Positions 35,907 through 44,718 of a stretch of 64,000 nt of DNA are shown here, in pieces. Under the pieces are notes generated by a model that was not told the DNA's origin, ran no database searches, and saw only the letters and a list, made by a program, of their open reading frames with translations. This DNA comes from Pseudomonadota bacterium (GTDB lineage: Bacteria; Myxococcota_A; Polyangia; Polyangiales; Polyangiaceae): assembly GCA_023398955.1 (NCBI GenBank), contig JAEWRL010000020.1, positions 76,330 through 140,329 of the forward strand, in the 5' to 3' direction. The number at the start of each line of letters is the position of its first letter. Position 1 is the first letter of the stretch. Made by a program: the position numbers and the translations under genes.

Positions 35907-37184
35907 CTAAATGTCGGGCGCCGTCACCCCAGCCGCCCGCCGCGCCGCGAAGTAGGCGCGCAGTACGTCGCGCGCCACCTCGTTTGCCATCCGGCGCCAG
36001 GTCGGGGCATTGTTCAGCAAGACACTCAGAACGATCTGAGGATTGCGGCTTGGCGCGAAACCCACGAACCAGGAGGTCGTCGTGGAGTGTCCCGCGGCGC
36101 GTAGCGTGCCCGTTTTCCCAGCGACCCGAATGCCACCGAGATAACTACGGCCATTCGGATCGCTGAAGGCGCGAAGGCTCGTTCCCCCGTGGACGGTGAA
36201 CTCCATCATCCTTCGGAGTTGGTAGGCCGTCGCATCGTCCATTCGGCGCCCGACGTAACGCCTCGAGTCGCCTTCGGGATTCTCGAGCAGGTGAATCTGA
36301 AGCGCGCGACCGCGGGTTGCCACGAGAGAGGCGAGGTAGGCGCCGCCGAGCGGCGTCAGTGTGCTGCCGAGGAACCCCGTTGCAGCGCGTGCGTACCCCA
36401 GGTCGTCTTCGGGCAGCTCGAGGGTTCCCATGGGGATCGGAGCATCGAAGGGCACATCGCACCCGAACCCTAGGCGTCTGGCGGTCTGCTCGAGCTTGTC
36501 GCGAGAGAGAAAGCGGTGGACTAGCTGTGCGAAGGCGGCATTGCGGCTCAGGCCCAAGGCCTGCGAGAACGGACCGCAGACGGCCTGGCCGCGCTCAGGG
36601 CGCGTCAGGTGCTCACGGTCGACTCGATGGTGGCCACCGTCCGTGCAAACCGAGCGCTCTGGGCTCACGTGGGCCGCTTCGAGGAGGGCGGCCGTCGTCA
36701 CGATCTTGATGACGCTCGCCGCTGGAATGCTCGTGGCATTCATCACGCTTCCCGCCGGCTCCCCAGGGGCGGTGCGCTCGGCCCAAACGAGGACCTCGCC
36801 TGTTCGAGCATGCAGAACAACGACGGCGCCACTACGAGGAGCGGCGCGATGGAGCAGACGTTCCGTGGCTCGGTGCAGGGCCGGGTCCAGGGTGAGTTTG
36901 GCCTGGACTCCGTCCTCGGTGGTCGTCCAAGCGGCGTCCTCGCGGAAACTCACACGCTCGAGGGGGAGTGCCGCGGGGGCGGGGGGGGCTGCGCCTGCCG
37001 CGCGTTCCAGTCCCGCATGCAAGAGCAGCGACAGCAGGGCACCGCTCCCGCAGGTGGACGCACGAAGCCAACGCTTCCACGACCGGGATGTCCTACTATC
37101 AGGGGGAGCGGAGGACGGTCGGCGGTTTCGTTGCCTCTGCAGCACGGCCCTCTCTGCATAGAGAAACCCGGGCAATCGGGCCAA
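35907..37184 (-). CDS. penicillin-binding transpeptidase-domain protein
   Basis: 425 residues. The catalytic set is Ser157-x-x-Lys160 (AASVIK), Ser213-Arg-Asn215 and Lys357-Thr-Gly (AGKTGT). A hydrophobic stretch near 44-68 may be a signal or anchor. There is no PBP dimerisation domain, unlike classical class B PBPs, so it resembles the stand-alone transpeptidase domain. It would cross-link peptidoglycan in the periplasm. The start is uncertain in the first 40 residues, which are Arg-rich. Divergent from the coiled-coil lipoprotein. Confidence 0.85.
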   Translation of the reverse strand: MARLPGFLYAERAVLQRQRNRRPSSAPPDSRTSRSWKRWLRASTCGSGALLSLLLHAGLERAAGAAPPAPAALPLERVSFREDAAWTTTEDGVQAKLTLDPALHRATERLLHRAAPRSGAVVVLHARTGEVLVWAERTAPGEPAGSVMNATSIPAASVIKIVTTAALLEAAHVSPERSVCTDGGHHRVDREHLTRPERGQAVCGPFSQALGLSRNAAFAQLVHRFLSRDKLEQTARRLGFGCDVPFDAPIPMGTLELPEDDLGYARAATGFLGSTLTPLGGAYLASLVATRGRALQIHLLENPEGDSRRYVGRRMDDATAYQLRRMMEFTVHGGTSLRAFSDPNGRSYLGGIRVAGKTGTLRAAGHSTTTSWFVGFAPSRNPQIVLSVLLNNAPTWRRMANEVARDVLRAYFAARRAAGVTAPDI

Positions 37185-37427
37185 CTTAAGAGGGAGGGGG
37201 ACAAGTGAGAGCTGCGACCCCCATCTTCCCTCAGATGGCGAGCAGGCCGGCGACCGGTGCCGTGGCGTTGGCCATCAAGCCCGCCCCAGGTGGCCATCTT
37301 CGGAGTGCTCCGGGGGAACTCGCCGGTCGGACTTTGCCCGCAATCTCGCCCGAGCGGGAGTTCCTGCGCTAGGGCAGGAGGGCTGGCGCTGACTCGCGGA
37401 GAGCTGGGCGCTACATCGAGGAGAGTG

Positions 37428-38267
37428 ATGAACGTACGTCGTTGTCATCGAAGGAGCGCGCTTTCTACGACACTGGCTCTGGGCTTGATGAGCCTGGCTC
37501 CCGCGTGTGTGCCCGCCAAGGAACACAAACAGGTGGTGAGCGCTCTCCTCGCAGAGCAGGGGTCGCACCGGCAAACCGAGCAGAAGGTGAAAGAGCTGGA
37601 GCGGCGTGTCGCGGCCCTGCAGGAGGCGCTCGCGGGGAAAGAAGAGCGCCTCCACGCCCAGGAGCTCGTCACGGCGCAAAGCCAATTCGACGCTCAGGTC
37701 GTCGACAAGGAACGCGAGGCAGCATCACAGCTCGTGGAGCAGCTACGCGCCGAGCTTGCGCGGGTGGGGGACAACCTTCGTCTATACTCGGAGCAGAAGA
37801 CCGCGCTCGAGGCTGAGCTCGAGGCGGCGTTGGAGCGTGCCCAGAACCTGGTTCGGGCAGAGAACCGCGCGAGCATGAATGCGGCGGTGATCCGCGACTA
37901 TGCCCTGCTCCTGCCAGCTACGCTCGCCTCGGGGACCGCGCAGCTGAAGCTGGTGGACGGCAGCCCTGAGCTGCGTGTTCCTCAGAGCGAGCTGCGAGAG
38001 GCTGGCGCGGCCGAGCTGTCCCCGCGAGCACACGCGATAACTCGCGCGACGGCCAAGTTGTTCGAGCGTTACCCCGAGCTTGCGGTCCGCCTCGATGCAA
38101 GTCCGCGCTCAGCGGACGATGCTGCGCTGCTCGCCGCCTTCGCCGCCGCCCTCGGAGAGGCCGGAATCCCAAGTGGACGCATCTCCGTTGCAGCGGCGGA
38201 CGACGCTCCAACGGAGGCAAGGGCGGACAATGGATTCATGACCCTCACGCTTGTCGCTCCAGAGTGA
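37428..38267 (+). CDS. coiled-coil lipoprotein with OmpA-like C-terminus
   Basis: About 279 residues from ATG 37428 with GAGGAG upstream. Lipobox LAPAC at about 27. A long coiled coil spans 35-150 (KVKELERRVAALQEALAGKE; ELARVGDNLRLYSEQKTALE). The C-terminal 120 residues show an OmpA-like layout (ISP RAHAITRATAKLFERYPELAVRL, then SPRSADDAALLAAFAAAL) and may bind peptidoglycan, but the key Asp/Arg pair is not obvious. Divergent from the transpeptidase, hinting at an envelope role. Confidence 0.7.
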   Translation: MNVRRCHRRSALSTTLALGLMSLAPACVPAKEHKQVVSALLAEQGSHRQTEQKVKELERRVAALQEALAGKEERLHAQELVTAQSQFDAQVVDKEREAASQLVEQLRAELARVGDNLRLYSEQKTALEAELEAALERAQNLVRAENRASMNAAVIRDYALLLPATLASGTAQLKLVDGSPELRVPQSELREAGAAELSPRAHAITRATAKLFERYPELAVRLDASPRSADDAALLAAFAAALGEAGIPSGRISVAAADDAPTEARADNGFMTLTLVAPE

Positions 38268-38276
38268 GCCCGCGGC

Positions 38277-38298
38277 CCCATCGATCGGGTTGAGATGG
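38277..38298. terminator. weak hairpin between convergent genes
   Basis: CCCATC (38277-38282) pairs with GATGGG (38293-38298) in the 57 bases between the lipoprotein and SDR stops. No T-run. Confidence 0.25.
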
Positions 38299-38324
38299 GT
38301 GCTCGACGGCACGATTGACCCGGC

Positions 38325-39092
38325 TCAAGCGAAGGCTTCCACGGCGGCCAAAGATCGACCACCGTCGACGAAGAGTTCCTGACCTGTGACGAAAGGTGCC
38401 GTCGCCAGGAACAAGACCGCTTCGGCAACGTCTTCCGCGGTTCCAACGCGCTGGAGCGGCACCGCCCCAGCAAGGTTCGCGACGGCACTCGGGGGCATCG
38501 ACTCGGGGGGGAGCACTGTTCCGGGCGCTACTGCATTGACGCGTACCTCCGGAGCGAGCTCGAGGGCGAGGGCACGCATGCACTGAGCGAGCCCACCCTT
38601 CGAGACAACGTAAGGTAGGTAGTTCCGAAATGGCGTGGCGGTCGACGAGCATGTGATGAAGACAATCGAGCCCCGCGACCTCTTGAGCTCGCGAGCAGCG
38701 CCCTGCGCGATGAAGAAGGGGGCCGCCAGGTTCAGGTCGAGGGTGCGCCTCCATGCGTTGGAAGTGACCTGGTGGAGCTCGATTCTTTCGAAGTTCGCCG
38801 CGCTCGGCACCACGATGTCGAGCCTTCCCAGCGAGCGCGAGACGTCACCGACGAGGGCGCGCGCCGCATCGCTGCTCGATAGATCTGCTTCGTGGAGGCT
38901 GGCGGTGCCCCCGGACTCGCCAATTGTGTGCAATGTCCGCTCCGCCTCGGCGCGGCTCCGGTTGTAGTGAAGGGCGATGTGTGCACCGCGAGCCGCGAAG
39001 GCGAGAGCGATGGCTCGGCCAACTCGGACCGCGGCGCCCGTGACGAGGACGACCTTGCCATCGAGGCGGGAACCCCCGTACTCAGAGGGCAA
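38325..39092 (-). CDS. short-chain dehydrogenase/reductase, FolM/pteridine-reductase-like
   Basis: About 255 residues. TGAAVRVGRAIALAFAARG is the cofactor loop with the Arg seen in NADPH-type pteridine reductases, then HYNRSRAEAERTL, a Ser-Tyr-Lys triad (SSTATPFRNYLPYVVSKGG) and FVTGQELFVDGG. The TTG at 39092 overlaps the upstream stop by 11 bases and is chosen; longer in-frame starts reach into the upstream gene. Substrate may be a dihydropterin or an acyl-ACP; a missing fabG in the fab cluster makes the latter worth keeping in mind. Confidence 0.8.
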   Translation of the reverse strand: MPSEYGGSRLDGKVVLVTGAAVRVGRAIALAFAARGAHIALHYNRSRAEAERTLHTIGESGGTASLHEADLSSSDAARALVGDVSRSLGRLDIVVPSAANFERIELHQVTSNAWRRTLDLNLAAPFFIAQGAARELKRSRGSIVFITCSSTATPFRNYLPYVVSKGGLAQCMRALALELAPEVRVNAVAPGTVLPPESMPPSAVANLAGAVPLQRVGTAEDVAEAVLFLATAPFVTGQELFVDGGRSLAAVEAFA

Positions 39093-39807
39093 AGGTCGCC
39101 TTCGCCGGCCAGCTACCTGGCGAGGGGAACGTCGCTCGTCGCAGAGCATCCGTCAGACACTCGGCTACCCCGAGCGAGCCGCTGTCCGATGCGGCCATGC
39201 CTGCAGACAGCACCGTCCCGTCCCGATCGACGTAGATGGTGGCCTCAAAGGACTCGCCGCTGGTGCCCTTGCATTGCGAAATCGTCTCTGAGAGATCGGC
39301 GAGGACGTCCTCGATCTCCTCGACGTTCCAGTCGACGGCGGGGCGAAGATCAGAGGGCGCCTCGAAGACGAAGGGCCGCCGCGCCTCCCCAATGCGGCCG
39401 CCGACCGGGGGCGGCCACTTCTGTGCCGCGAGCACCTTCACCATACACCGTTCGGTTTCTAGGTCGCCCAAGGTGGATCTCTCGATCACGGGAGTGCCGG
39501 TGCCGGAATGATCGACTCGCACCAGGAAGTTGACCTCCCCAGCCAGTAGCTCGATGCGCGACTGCCCCGCCTCGTAGCAGCCTTGCAGTTTGCTGGACGC
39601 CTGCCTAAAGGCCGCGTCAGAGGCTTCTTCGTTCATGCCACCAATCTCTGAATCCGCCGTGAGAACCAACGCTTCGTCCTTGGTCGTCGGGGACTCGGCA
39701 GTAGGCTCCTTGGGAGGCGGCGTTTTGCTGGCGCAGCCCAGGGCAGTGCCGAGCGAGACAGCTATGACGGCGAAGGGGCTCAGAAGAAGTGAATGCTCGT
39801 TAGTCAT
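39082..39807 (-). CDS. AgmX/PglI-C-terminal-like lipoprotein
   Basis: About 241 residues from ATG 39807. Lipobox ALGC at about 24. After a Pro/Glu/Thr linker, residues 60-240 hold two related halves, each with a Cys pair and a beta pattern ending in a basic Trp/Pro turn (QGCYEAGQSRIELLAGEVNF, ERCMVKVLAAQKWPPPVGG; SQCKGTSGESFEATIYVDRD, ECLTDALRRATFPSP). This resembles the AgmX/PglI C-terminal domain of gliding-motility proteins. Membership is moderate. Envelope location from the lipobox. Confidence 0.65.
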   Translation of the reverse strand: MTNEHSLLLSPFAVIAVSLGTALGCASKTPPPKEPTAESPTTKDEALVLTADSEIGGMNEEASDAAFRQASSKLQGCYEAGQSRIELLAGEVNFLVRVDHSGTGTPVIERSTLGDLETERCMVKVLAAQKWPPPVGGRIGEARRPFVFEAPSDLRPAVDWNVEEIEDVLADLSETISQCKGTSGESFEATIYVDRDGTVLSAGMAASDSGSLGVAECLTDALRRATFPSPGSWPAKATFAL

Positions 39808-39926
39808 CGTGCTTGGGTGTACGGCGCGCCTCGCGCCAAGAAAAGGACAGGGTCGCAGCCACATGACGTCCTGCCGGGCATATAGCGCGCTGCCCTCTCT
39901 CGAACAACGCCTGGAGCCCAGCAGGA

Positions 39927-40721
39927 TTAGGCGAGGATCATGATATCTGGATGGTCGGCAAGGGCCGCCAGCAGGGCGGGCTTTGGCTCGACAGCAACAC
40001 CGAAAGTTGCCGCTCGTAGCAGGTCTAGATCGAAGTGGCTGTCACCAAACGTCGCCACGAGAGGCGCCGGTCCGACCCGTTGGCGCAACGCCGTGACCTT
40101 CCCGTTCTCGTAGGGAACAGTGCCAGCTAGTCGGTCCGCGATGACTCCAGCCTCCTGTGCTGGGACAGTCGCGACGAGGGCGGATGGCGAGAACCCCAGA
40201 GGCTCGATGGCTGCAGCGAGCACTGGTAGGGGCGACGCTGACACGACCCATGCAGGAATTCCATGTGATCGCGACCAGTCGAGGATCCTGAGAACGTCTC
40301 CGTTGAGCCTCTCTCCGATACCTGCTTGGGTTAGGACGGACTGGCAGAGTTCGTGGAGTTCCAGTGGCAGGAAACCCGCATAGCACCAGGCCATCATGCC
40401 AAAGGCATCGACCTCGCCGACGGCCCCTTCTTGGTAGCCCGTGAAGAGCAAGCGTGCGAGTTCGGAGCTGGTCGTCCCCTCCGCGTGCGCCACACCGTAA
40501 TCCTCGGCAAGGCGCGCGAGCCTTGCTCGTGCTGCTGGGCGCAATAGCGCGTTCTCGACGCAATGCAGAAATACATCATCCGAAACGTCTCCGGACCACA
40601 GCGTTCCGTCGGCGTCGAAAGCCAATACGCAGCCATCCGTGTCTCGCGTCGCGCGTTCGATGCGCTCGATGACGCAGTCCACGCTGATCGTTGGCGGGTC
40701 TACGGCCAATGCGCGTACCAC
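39927..40721 (-). CDS. HAD-family phosphatase, PSP-like
   Basis: 264 residues. HAD motif I AFDADGTLWSGD, motif II VVSASPLPVL, motif III Lys in NGKVTAL, motif IV FGDSHFDLDLL. The helical cap sits between I and II as in phosphoserine phosphatase. The GTG start at 40721 overlaps the nucleotidyltransferase stop by 22 bases, so the two proteins likely act on the same metabolite. A shorter GTG near SVDCVIER is possible. Confidence 0.82.
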   Translation of the reverse strand: MVRALAVDPPTISVDCVIERIERATRDTDGCVLAFDADGTLWSGDVSDDVFLHCVENALLRPAARARLARLAEDYGVAHAEGTTSSELARLLFTGYQEGAVGEVDAFGMMAWCYAGFLPLELHELCQSVLTQAGIGERLNGDVLRILDWSRSHGIPAWVVSASPLPVLAAAIEPLGFSPSALVATVPAQEAGVIADRLAGTVPYENGKVTALRQRVGPAPLVATFGDSHFDLDLLRAATFGVAVEPKPALLAALADHPDIMILA

Positions 40722-41464
40722 TCCTGGGCGAGGGCCAGATCCTCGAGGGTGTCGATTTCCATGTACCCGCCGTCGGTATCGGCATGATGCATCACCGTGC
40801 CTTCCAGCAGCATCGATTGGAGCAGATCGATGAGGTACGCCTTGCGGAGGCTCCTCCCTTCGCGAAAGGCGCCTTCCCCGAACTGCTTGTGTGCCTGGGT
40901 GTAGGCTTCGGAGAGCTGCTGCGCTCCCTGTGCCGTGACCTTCATGACCCCGATGAACTCACCCGCCGCTGCTTCGTCTGGGATCCGGCGGCCGACCTCG
41001 ATCACGCGGTCGCCTTCGAGTCGCAGCTTCTCAGCATCCGAAGACGGGTGCCGAGACCTCTTCGTGTAACGGCTGAGCCAGCGCGTGTCACAGCCCAGCG
41101 CGAAGTCGTGTGGCGCCTCTACTAGCCTCCGAACGACAGCAGGCTCGTACACGATATCCGCATAGGTCGACAGGAAGCCCTCTGAGAAGTAGTCCCGAGC
41201 GCACATGAGGCTGGCTAAGATGTTATTGTCCGCCCATTCGTCGTTGCGGACGAACTGCAGATCGGGGTAGCGATCGCGGACCACCTCCTCGGCGTAACCT
41301 GACACGAAGACAATGGAGTCCCGGGTGAAGCCGGCCACGGTGAGCGCTTCGAGGATCCAATCGAGCATCGGGCGTCCCAACACCTCCACGAGGGTCTTTG
41401 GAACGTGATCGGTACGGTGTTCGAGCCGGCTTCCACGCCCGGCTCCGATGATGACGGCGCGCAT
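40700..41464 (-). CDS. nucleotidyltransferase, phosphocholine/inositol-phosphate cytidylyltransferase-like
   Basis: About 254 residues from ATG 41464. The NTP-binding loop GAGRGSRLEHRTDHVPKTL, then GYAEEVV, YADIVYEP and the metal-binding region match the NTP_transferase fold, nearest to phosphocholine or inositol-1-phosphate cytidylyltransferases. It would activate a small alcohol phosphate as a CDP or UDP derivative. It overlaps the HAD phosphatase and diverges from the M20 gene with 205 bases between. Confidence 0.8.
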   Translation of the reverse strand: MRAVIIGAGRGSRLEHRTDHVPKTLVEVLGRPMLDWILEALTVAGFTRDSIVFVSGYAEEVVRDRYPDLQFVRNDEWADNNILASLMCARDYFSEGFLSTYADIVYEPAVVRRLVEAPHDFALGCDTRWLSRYTKRSRHPSSDAEKLRLEGDRVIEVGRRIPDEAAAGEFIGVMKVTAQGAQQLSEAYTQAHKQFGEGAFREGRSLRKAYLIDLLQSMLLEGTVMHHADTDGGYMEIDTLEDLALAQEWYAHWP

Positions 41465-41669
41465 GGCACTCCGACCATAGCCCTGGACGGTTCCCCTGGG
41501 TAGCTGCAAGCGCGATCCTGCCAGGGTGCGTCGAGGAGGCGCCCCCTCGAGTCCGGCCATGTAGCGGGGCGCTCCGATGGCATTGCAATGGCACCGGGAC
41601 CCAGAGACTCACCGAGGTCATGGCGCTGCGACTGGCGCGGCGTTAGGAATCGTGGTGCAGAGATGAATC

Positions 41670-42962
41670 ATGCAGTACGAGCTCGAGAGAACCCGTTTCG
41701 TTGAGCTGTTGGAGAAGCTGGTCGCGGTGGCAGCAAAGCTGCAGAATTCGCCGAGTAGCGGGCTGGTGCCAAGGGAAGCCCTGGCGGCGGACATCATCGA
41801 GGGTGCCCTCGCTGAGTACAGGGCGCGCGGCCTCGTCGAGAGCGAACGGGTCTTTGCGCCCGGCCACGAGGAGCGGCCTAGCCTGGTGCTGCGCGTCAAG
41901 GGTCGAAGTGAGGAGCCCATTGCGATCGTCGGTGCCCACCTGGACGTCGTGCCCGCCGACGCGGTGAGCGAGGGGTGGCAGAGAGAGCCCTTCGCTCTTT
42001 GGGTCGGGGATGGCGGAGTCCTGTACGGACGGGGAACCACCGATTGCCTGGGCCACGTTGCTTTGGTGACGCAGTTGCTTCGTCAGCTCCTCGACGCGGG
42101 GCTGCGGCCGGAGCGCTCGCTGACGGTAGTGTTCATCGCCAATGAGGAGGAGGCGAGCGTCCCGGGCGTTGGCCTCGAGTACGTGAGTGAGCGTGGGCTG
42201 CTAGACCCGTTGAAGGCAGGGCCCATCTACTGGCTCGACAGTGCTGACTTCGGACCCACGTTGGGTACGGGCGGCCTCGCTGCTTGGGAGCTTGAGGTTC
42301 TGGGAGTTGGGGGGCACTCTGGGATGACACAGAACTGCGTCAATGCTCTCGAGGTGGCGATGTGGGCTTGCACGCGACTGAGCGAGTGGTTCCGCGGCGA
42401 GTTCGGTATACATCCGGACGAGGCACGGTGGGGATTCGACGTCACCTCGACCTTGAAAGCGACGATGATTGAGGTTCCGAACCGGCATGTCGCGAAGATC
42501 CCGGGGATTGCGCACGTTCGCGGCGATATTCGCCTGACCCCATTTCACGATTATGATCGCGCCGTCAGTGGCGCCGTAGCGTTCATCGCTCGTATGCAGG
42601 CGCAGATCGATGCTGGCGACGTTGCAGAGGCTTGGCCACGACTGCAAACCGCCGATGGCAGACGTGCGAGGATGAGCCTGCGCCCCACGGGCAGACGTTT
42701 GGAGGGCATCGCCTGTGACCTCAACTCTCCCGCCCTTGACGAGTTGGCCGCTGCAATTCGCGAGGTACGCGGTGAGGCGACTCCCTACTCGATGACGGGG
42801 TCCTTGCCTCTCGTGCGCGACCTGCAGCACCGAGGGTTCGATGTCCAAATCACCGGCTTTGGACTCAGCCGCTACTATCATGCCGTCGACGAGCAGGCGC
42901 TCCTCGATGACTTTGCGGACGGGTTCAGAGTCCTGTGGCGACTCCTCAAGCCCGATTCCTGA
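41670..42962 (+). CDS. M20-family metallopeptidase/deacylase
   Basis: 430 residues. Metal ligands: His90 and Asp92 in GAHLDVVP, bridging Asp125 in GRGTTDCLGH, Glu159-Glu160 in ANEEEAS, and a C-terminal YYHAVDE. The dimerisation insert lies about 210-320 (VLGVGGHSG). ArgE/DapE/succinylornithine-type enzymes hydrolyse an amide of an amino acid. Substrate unknown; divergence from a nucleotidyltransferase and phosphatase suggests a small-molecule pathway. Confidence 0.88.
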   Translation: MQYELERTRFVELLEKLVAVAAKLQNSPSSGLVPREALAADIIEGALAEYRARGLVESERVFAPGHEERPSLVLRVKGRSEEPIAIVGAHLDVVPADAVSEGWQREPFALWVGDGGVLYGRGTTDCLGHVALVTQLLRQLLDAGLRPERSLTVVFIANEEEASVPGVGLEYVSERGLLDPLKAGPIYWLDSADFGPTLGTGGLAAWELEVLGVGGHSGMTQNCVNALEVAMWACTRLSEWFRGEFGIHPDEARWGFDVTSTLKATMIEVPNRHVAKIPGIAHVRGDIRLTPFHDYDRAVSGAVAFIARMQAQIDAGDVAEAWPRLQTADGRRARMSLRPTGRRLEGIACDLNSPALDELAAAIREVRGEATPYSMTGSLPLVRDLQHRGFDVQITGFGLSRYYHAVDEQALLDDFADGFRVLWRLLKPDS

Positions 42963-43070
42963 GCCATTCCGCTAGCGGCGGAGATCCCCTGGCGTCCAGA
43001 CGATGGCGCCGCGCAAACCAACGTTCACAGACTGTGCTGAGAACGGCCGCGCGGCGCTGTCTTGGTTGAG

Positions 43071-43355
43071 CTAGCTGCTCCCGGCTGACTTGGTCGCGGC
43101 CGACTGGAGGCGCGACGTCTTGCGGGAGGCAGTGCGTGGGTGAATGACGCCCTTCTTGGCAGCGCGTGCCAGCGCCTTGACGGCCGCGTGCACCGTTTCC
43201 TTGGCGTTGGTCGCGGCATCGCCAGCGTCGCCGGACGCGAGGGCGAGGCGAGCCTTTTTCAATGTGGTGCGGAGGGCACTGCGGACTGCTTTGTTGCGCT
43301 CGGTTCGGACGATGCGCTGACGGTTCCGCTTCTCGGCTGAGGGATGATTGGCCAT
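43071..43355 (-). CDS. rpsT: 30S ribosomal protein S20
   Basis: 94 residues, MANHPSAEKRNRQRI start, basic and all-helical, matching S20 which binds 16S rRNA early in assembly. GAGGA lies about 10 bases upstream, at the end of the small basic gene. It follows that gene by 14 bases. Confidence 0.96.
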   Translation of the reverse strand: MANHPSAEKRNRQRIVRTERNKAVRSALRTTLKKARLALASGDAGDAATNAKETVHAAVKALARAAKKGVIHPRTASRKTSRLQSAATKSAGSS

Positions 43356-43369
43356 TTCTCGGTAGTTCC

Positions 43370-43537
43370 TCAGGCGCCCTGCGCCGGCTTGGCGTCGGGG
43401 GCGTTGGGGTCATAACCCTTGGGGTGGATCGGGAACGCGGGGGTACCGTGCTTCGCCCGCGTCTTCTTGTGCGCGCTGCCCGCCTTGGCGTGGCGAATCC
43501 TGCGCCGACACTTTGTCTGCGTCGTCAATGAACTCAT
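43370..43537 (-). CDS. small basic protein cotranscribed with S20
   Basis: 55 residues from ATG 43537. Extremely basic: TKCRRRIRHAKAGSAHKKTR, then a rigid GTPAFPIHPKGYDPNAP tail. Not a ribosomal protein I can name. A Lys/Arg core with one Cys and a Pro-rich end resembles small RNA-binding ribosome companions. It precedes rpsT by 14 bases on the same strand. Confidence 0.7.
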   Translation of the reverse strand: MSSLTTQTKCRRRIRHAKAGSAHKKTRAKHGTPAFPIHPKGYDPNAPDAKPAQGA

Positions 43538-43734
43538 GGTGATTGCTCGTCCGGGCAGCCTGGAAGAGGATGGCCGCCAAAGGGCGGCGCGAATATGATT
43601 GAACCGGCCCCGGTTGTCAAACGGGACTGTGCAGAGGGAACAGGAGCCAATGGGCCGGTCGACGCTGTCAGTGCGGCGCCTTGCCCTGCGCGGTCCCACT
43701 GCGAGTCCCGAGGTCAGTAGATCGGATGTCTCCG

Positions 43735-44718
43735 TCAGTGTGGCCGCACTGTTGCGTCGACACCATAGGCGTCCCGAGCGAAAGGCGCAACGCGGGCGCG
43801 ACCCAGTGCCGCCATCAGACAGGTCTTGGCATGCCTGGGCACGGAGCTTCTGAGCGTCGTGTGGCGCACGCCGCCGCTGCTCGCAAAGACCACGTGGACG
43901 ACCACCGGGTCTTGATCACTGGTGAGGCAACTCCGCGCGCCTGGCAGCACCTTTGCCAAGCTGGCGTGGACCTCGCCGGTGGAAGGATGGTCGGGAAGAC
44001 TGGCCGCTTGCGCCGCGGGTCTCATCCTGGGGCTCGGGCCTTCGAGTTCTGCGCTCCCCCGGGGCAGCGCGGACTCGGGCTCTGTAGGCTGTTTGCTGTG
44101 GTCTGCTCGTGTCCGACTGATCCTCGGCTCGGATGCCGCCACCGGGGCAGCCGCACCTTTTTCCTCCTGTGAGTAGCGCGGCGGTGCGGCGGCGGTGGGC
44201 GTGGGTGGCGTTGCTCGTTCGGCGGCCTCTGTTGCTTCCCCGGCGGGGACACTCGCGACGGCGGGCCCTCCGGGGTCTGGCAGTCGTGCAAGCGCGGCGG
44301 GTGCAGCCCCCTCCTCGAGCTCCGGATCGCGGCTCCAGAGCAGCAAGATGGCTGCGGCAGCAAGGCACGACGTCCCTACGGCGATGAGCCAGCGCTGGGA
44401 CACGCCGCGCCGCGTGCGTGCGCCAAGGTGCGACACTGAGCTTGCAACGACCAGGGGCTCCCTGGTCGTCATGTCGTGGTTGACGTCGCTAGGCGGCGCG
44501 AGGGGGTCATATCCTGGTTCTCCCTCTTCGGCTGGCAGGGGCGAGACGAGGAGACCGTCAAGTGTCGAGGAGGTCCCTGCCGATTCATTCTGAATCCTGG
44601 CAAACGCCTGCGCGACTGCATTCTCGGTCCGTTGCTCGCAGGCATTCGGCAGTCTCCAGGAGCCCAGGAGCTGCTCCGCGATGCTCGCGCGGTCCTGCGA
44701 ATGGCGAGCGCGAGTCAC
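43735..44718 (-). CDS. putative membrane anti-sigma partner with C-terminal AgmX/TonB-like domain
   Basis: About 327 residues. GTG 44718 overlaps the sigma-factor stop (GTGA). A cytoplasmic helical N-terminus (about 1-110) is followed by one membrane helix WLIAVGTSCLAAAAILLLWS, a Pro/Ala-rich periplasmic stretch, and a C-terminal domain with Cys-linked LPGARSCLTSDQDPVVVHVV...MAALGRARVAPF like AgmX/TonB ends. No HxxxCxxC zinc anti-sigma motif is visible, so the anti-sigma role rests on position. Confidence 0.6.
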   Translation of the reverse strand: MTRARHSQDRASIAEQLLGSWRLPNACEQRTENAVAQAFARIQNESAGTSSTLDGLLVSPLPAEEGEPGYDPLAPPSDVNHDMTTREPLVVASSVSHLGARTRRGVSQRWLIAVGTSCLAAAAILLLWSRDPELEEGAAPAALARLPDPGGPAVASVPAGEATEAAERATPPTPTAAAPPRYSQEEKGAAAPVAASEPRISRTRADHSKQPTEPESALPRGSAELEGPSPRMRPAAQAASLPDHPSTGEVHASLAKVLPGARSCLTSDQDPVVVHVVFASSGGVRHTTLRSSVPRHAKTCLMAALGRARVAPFARDAYGVDATVRPH

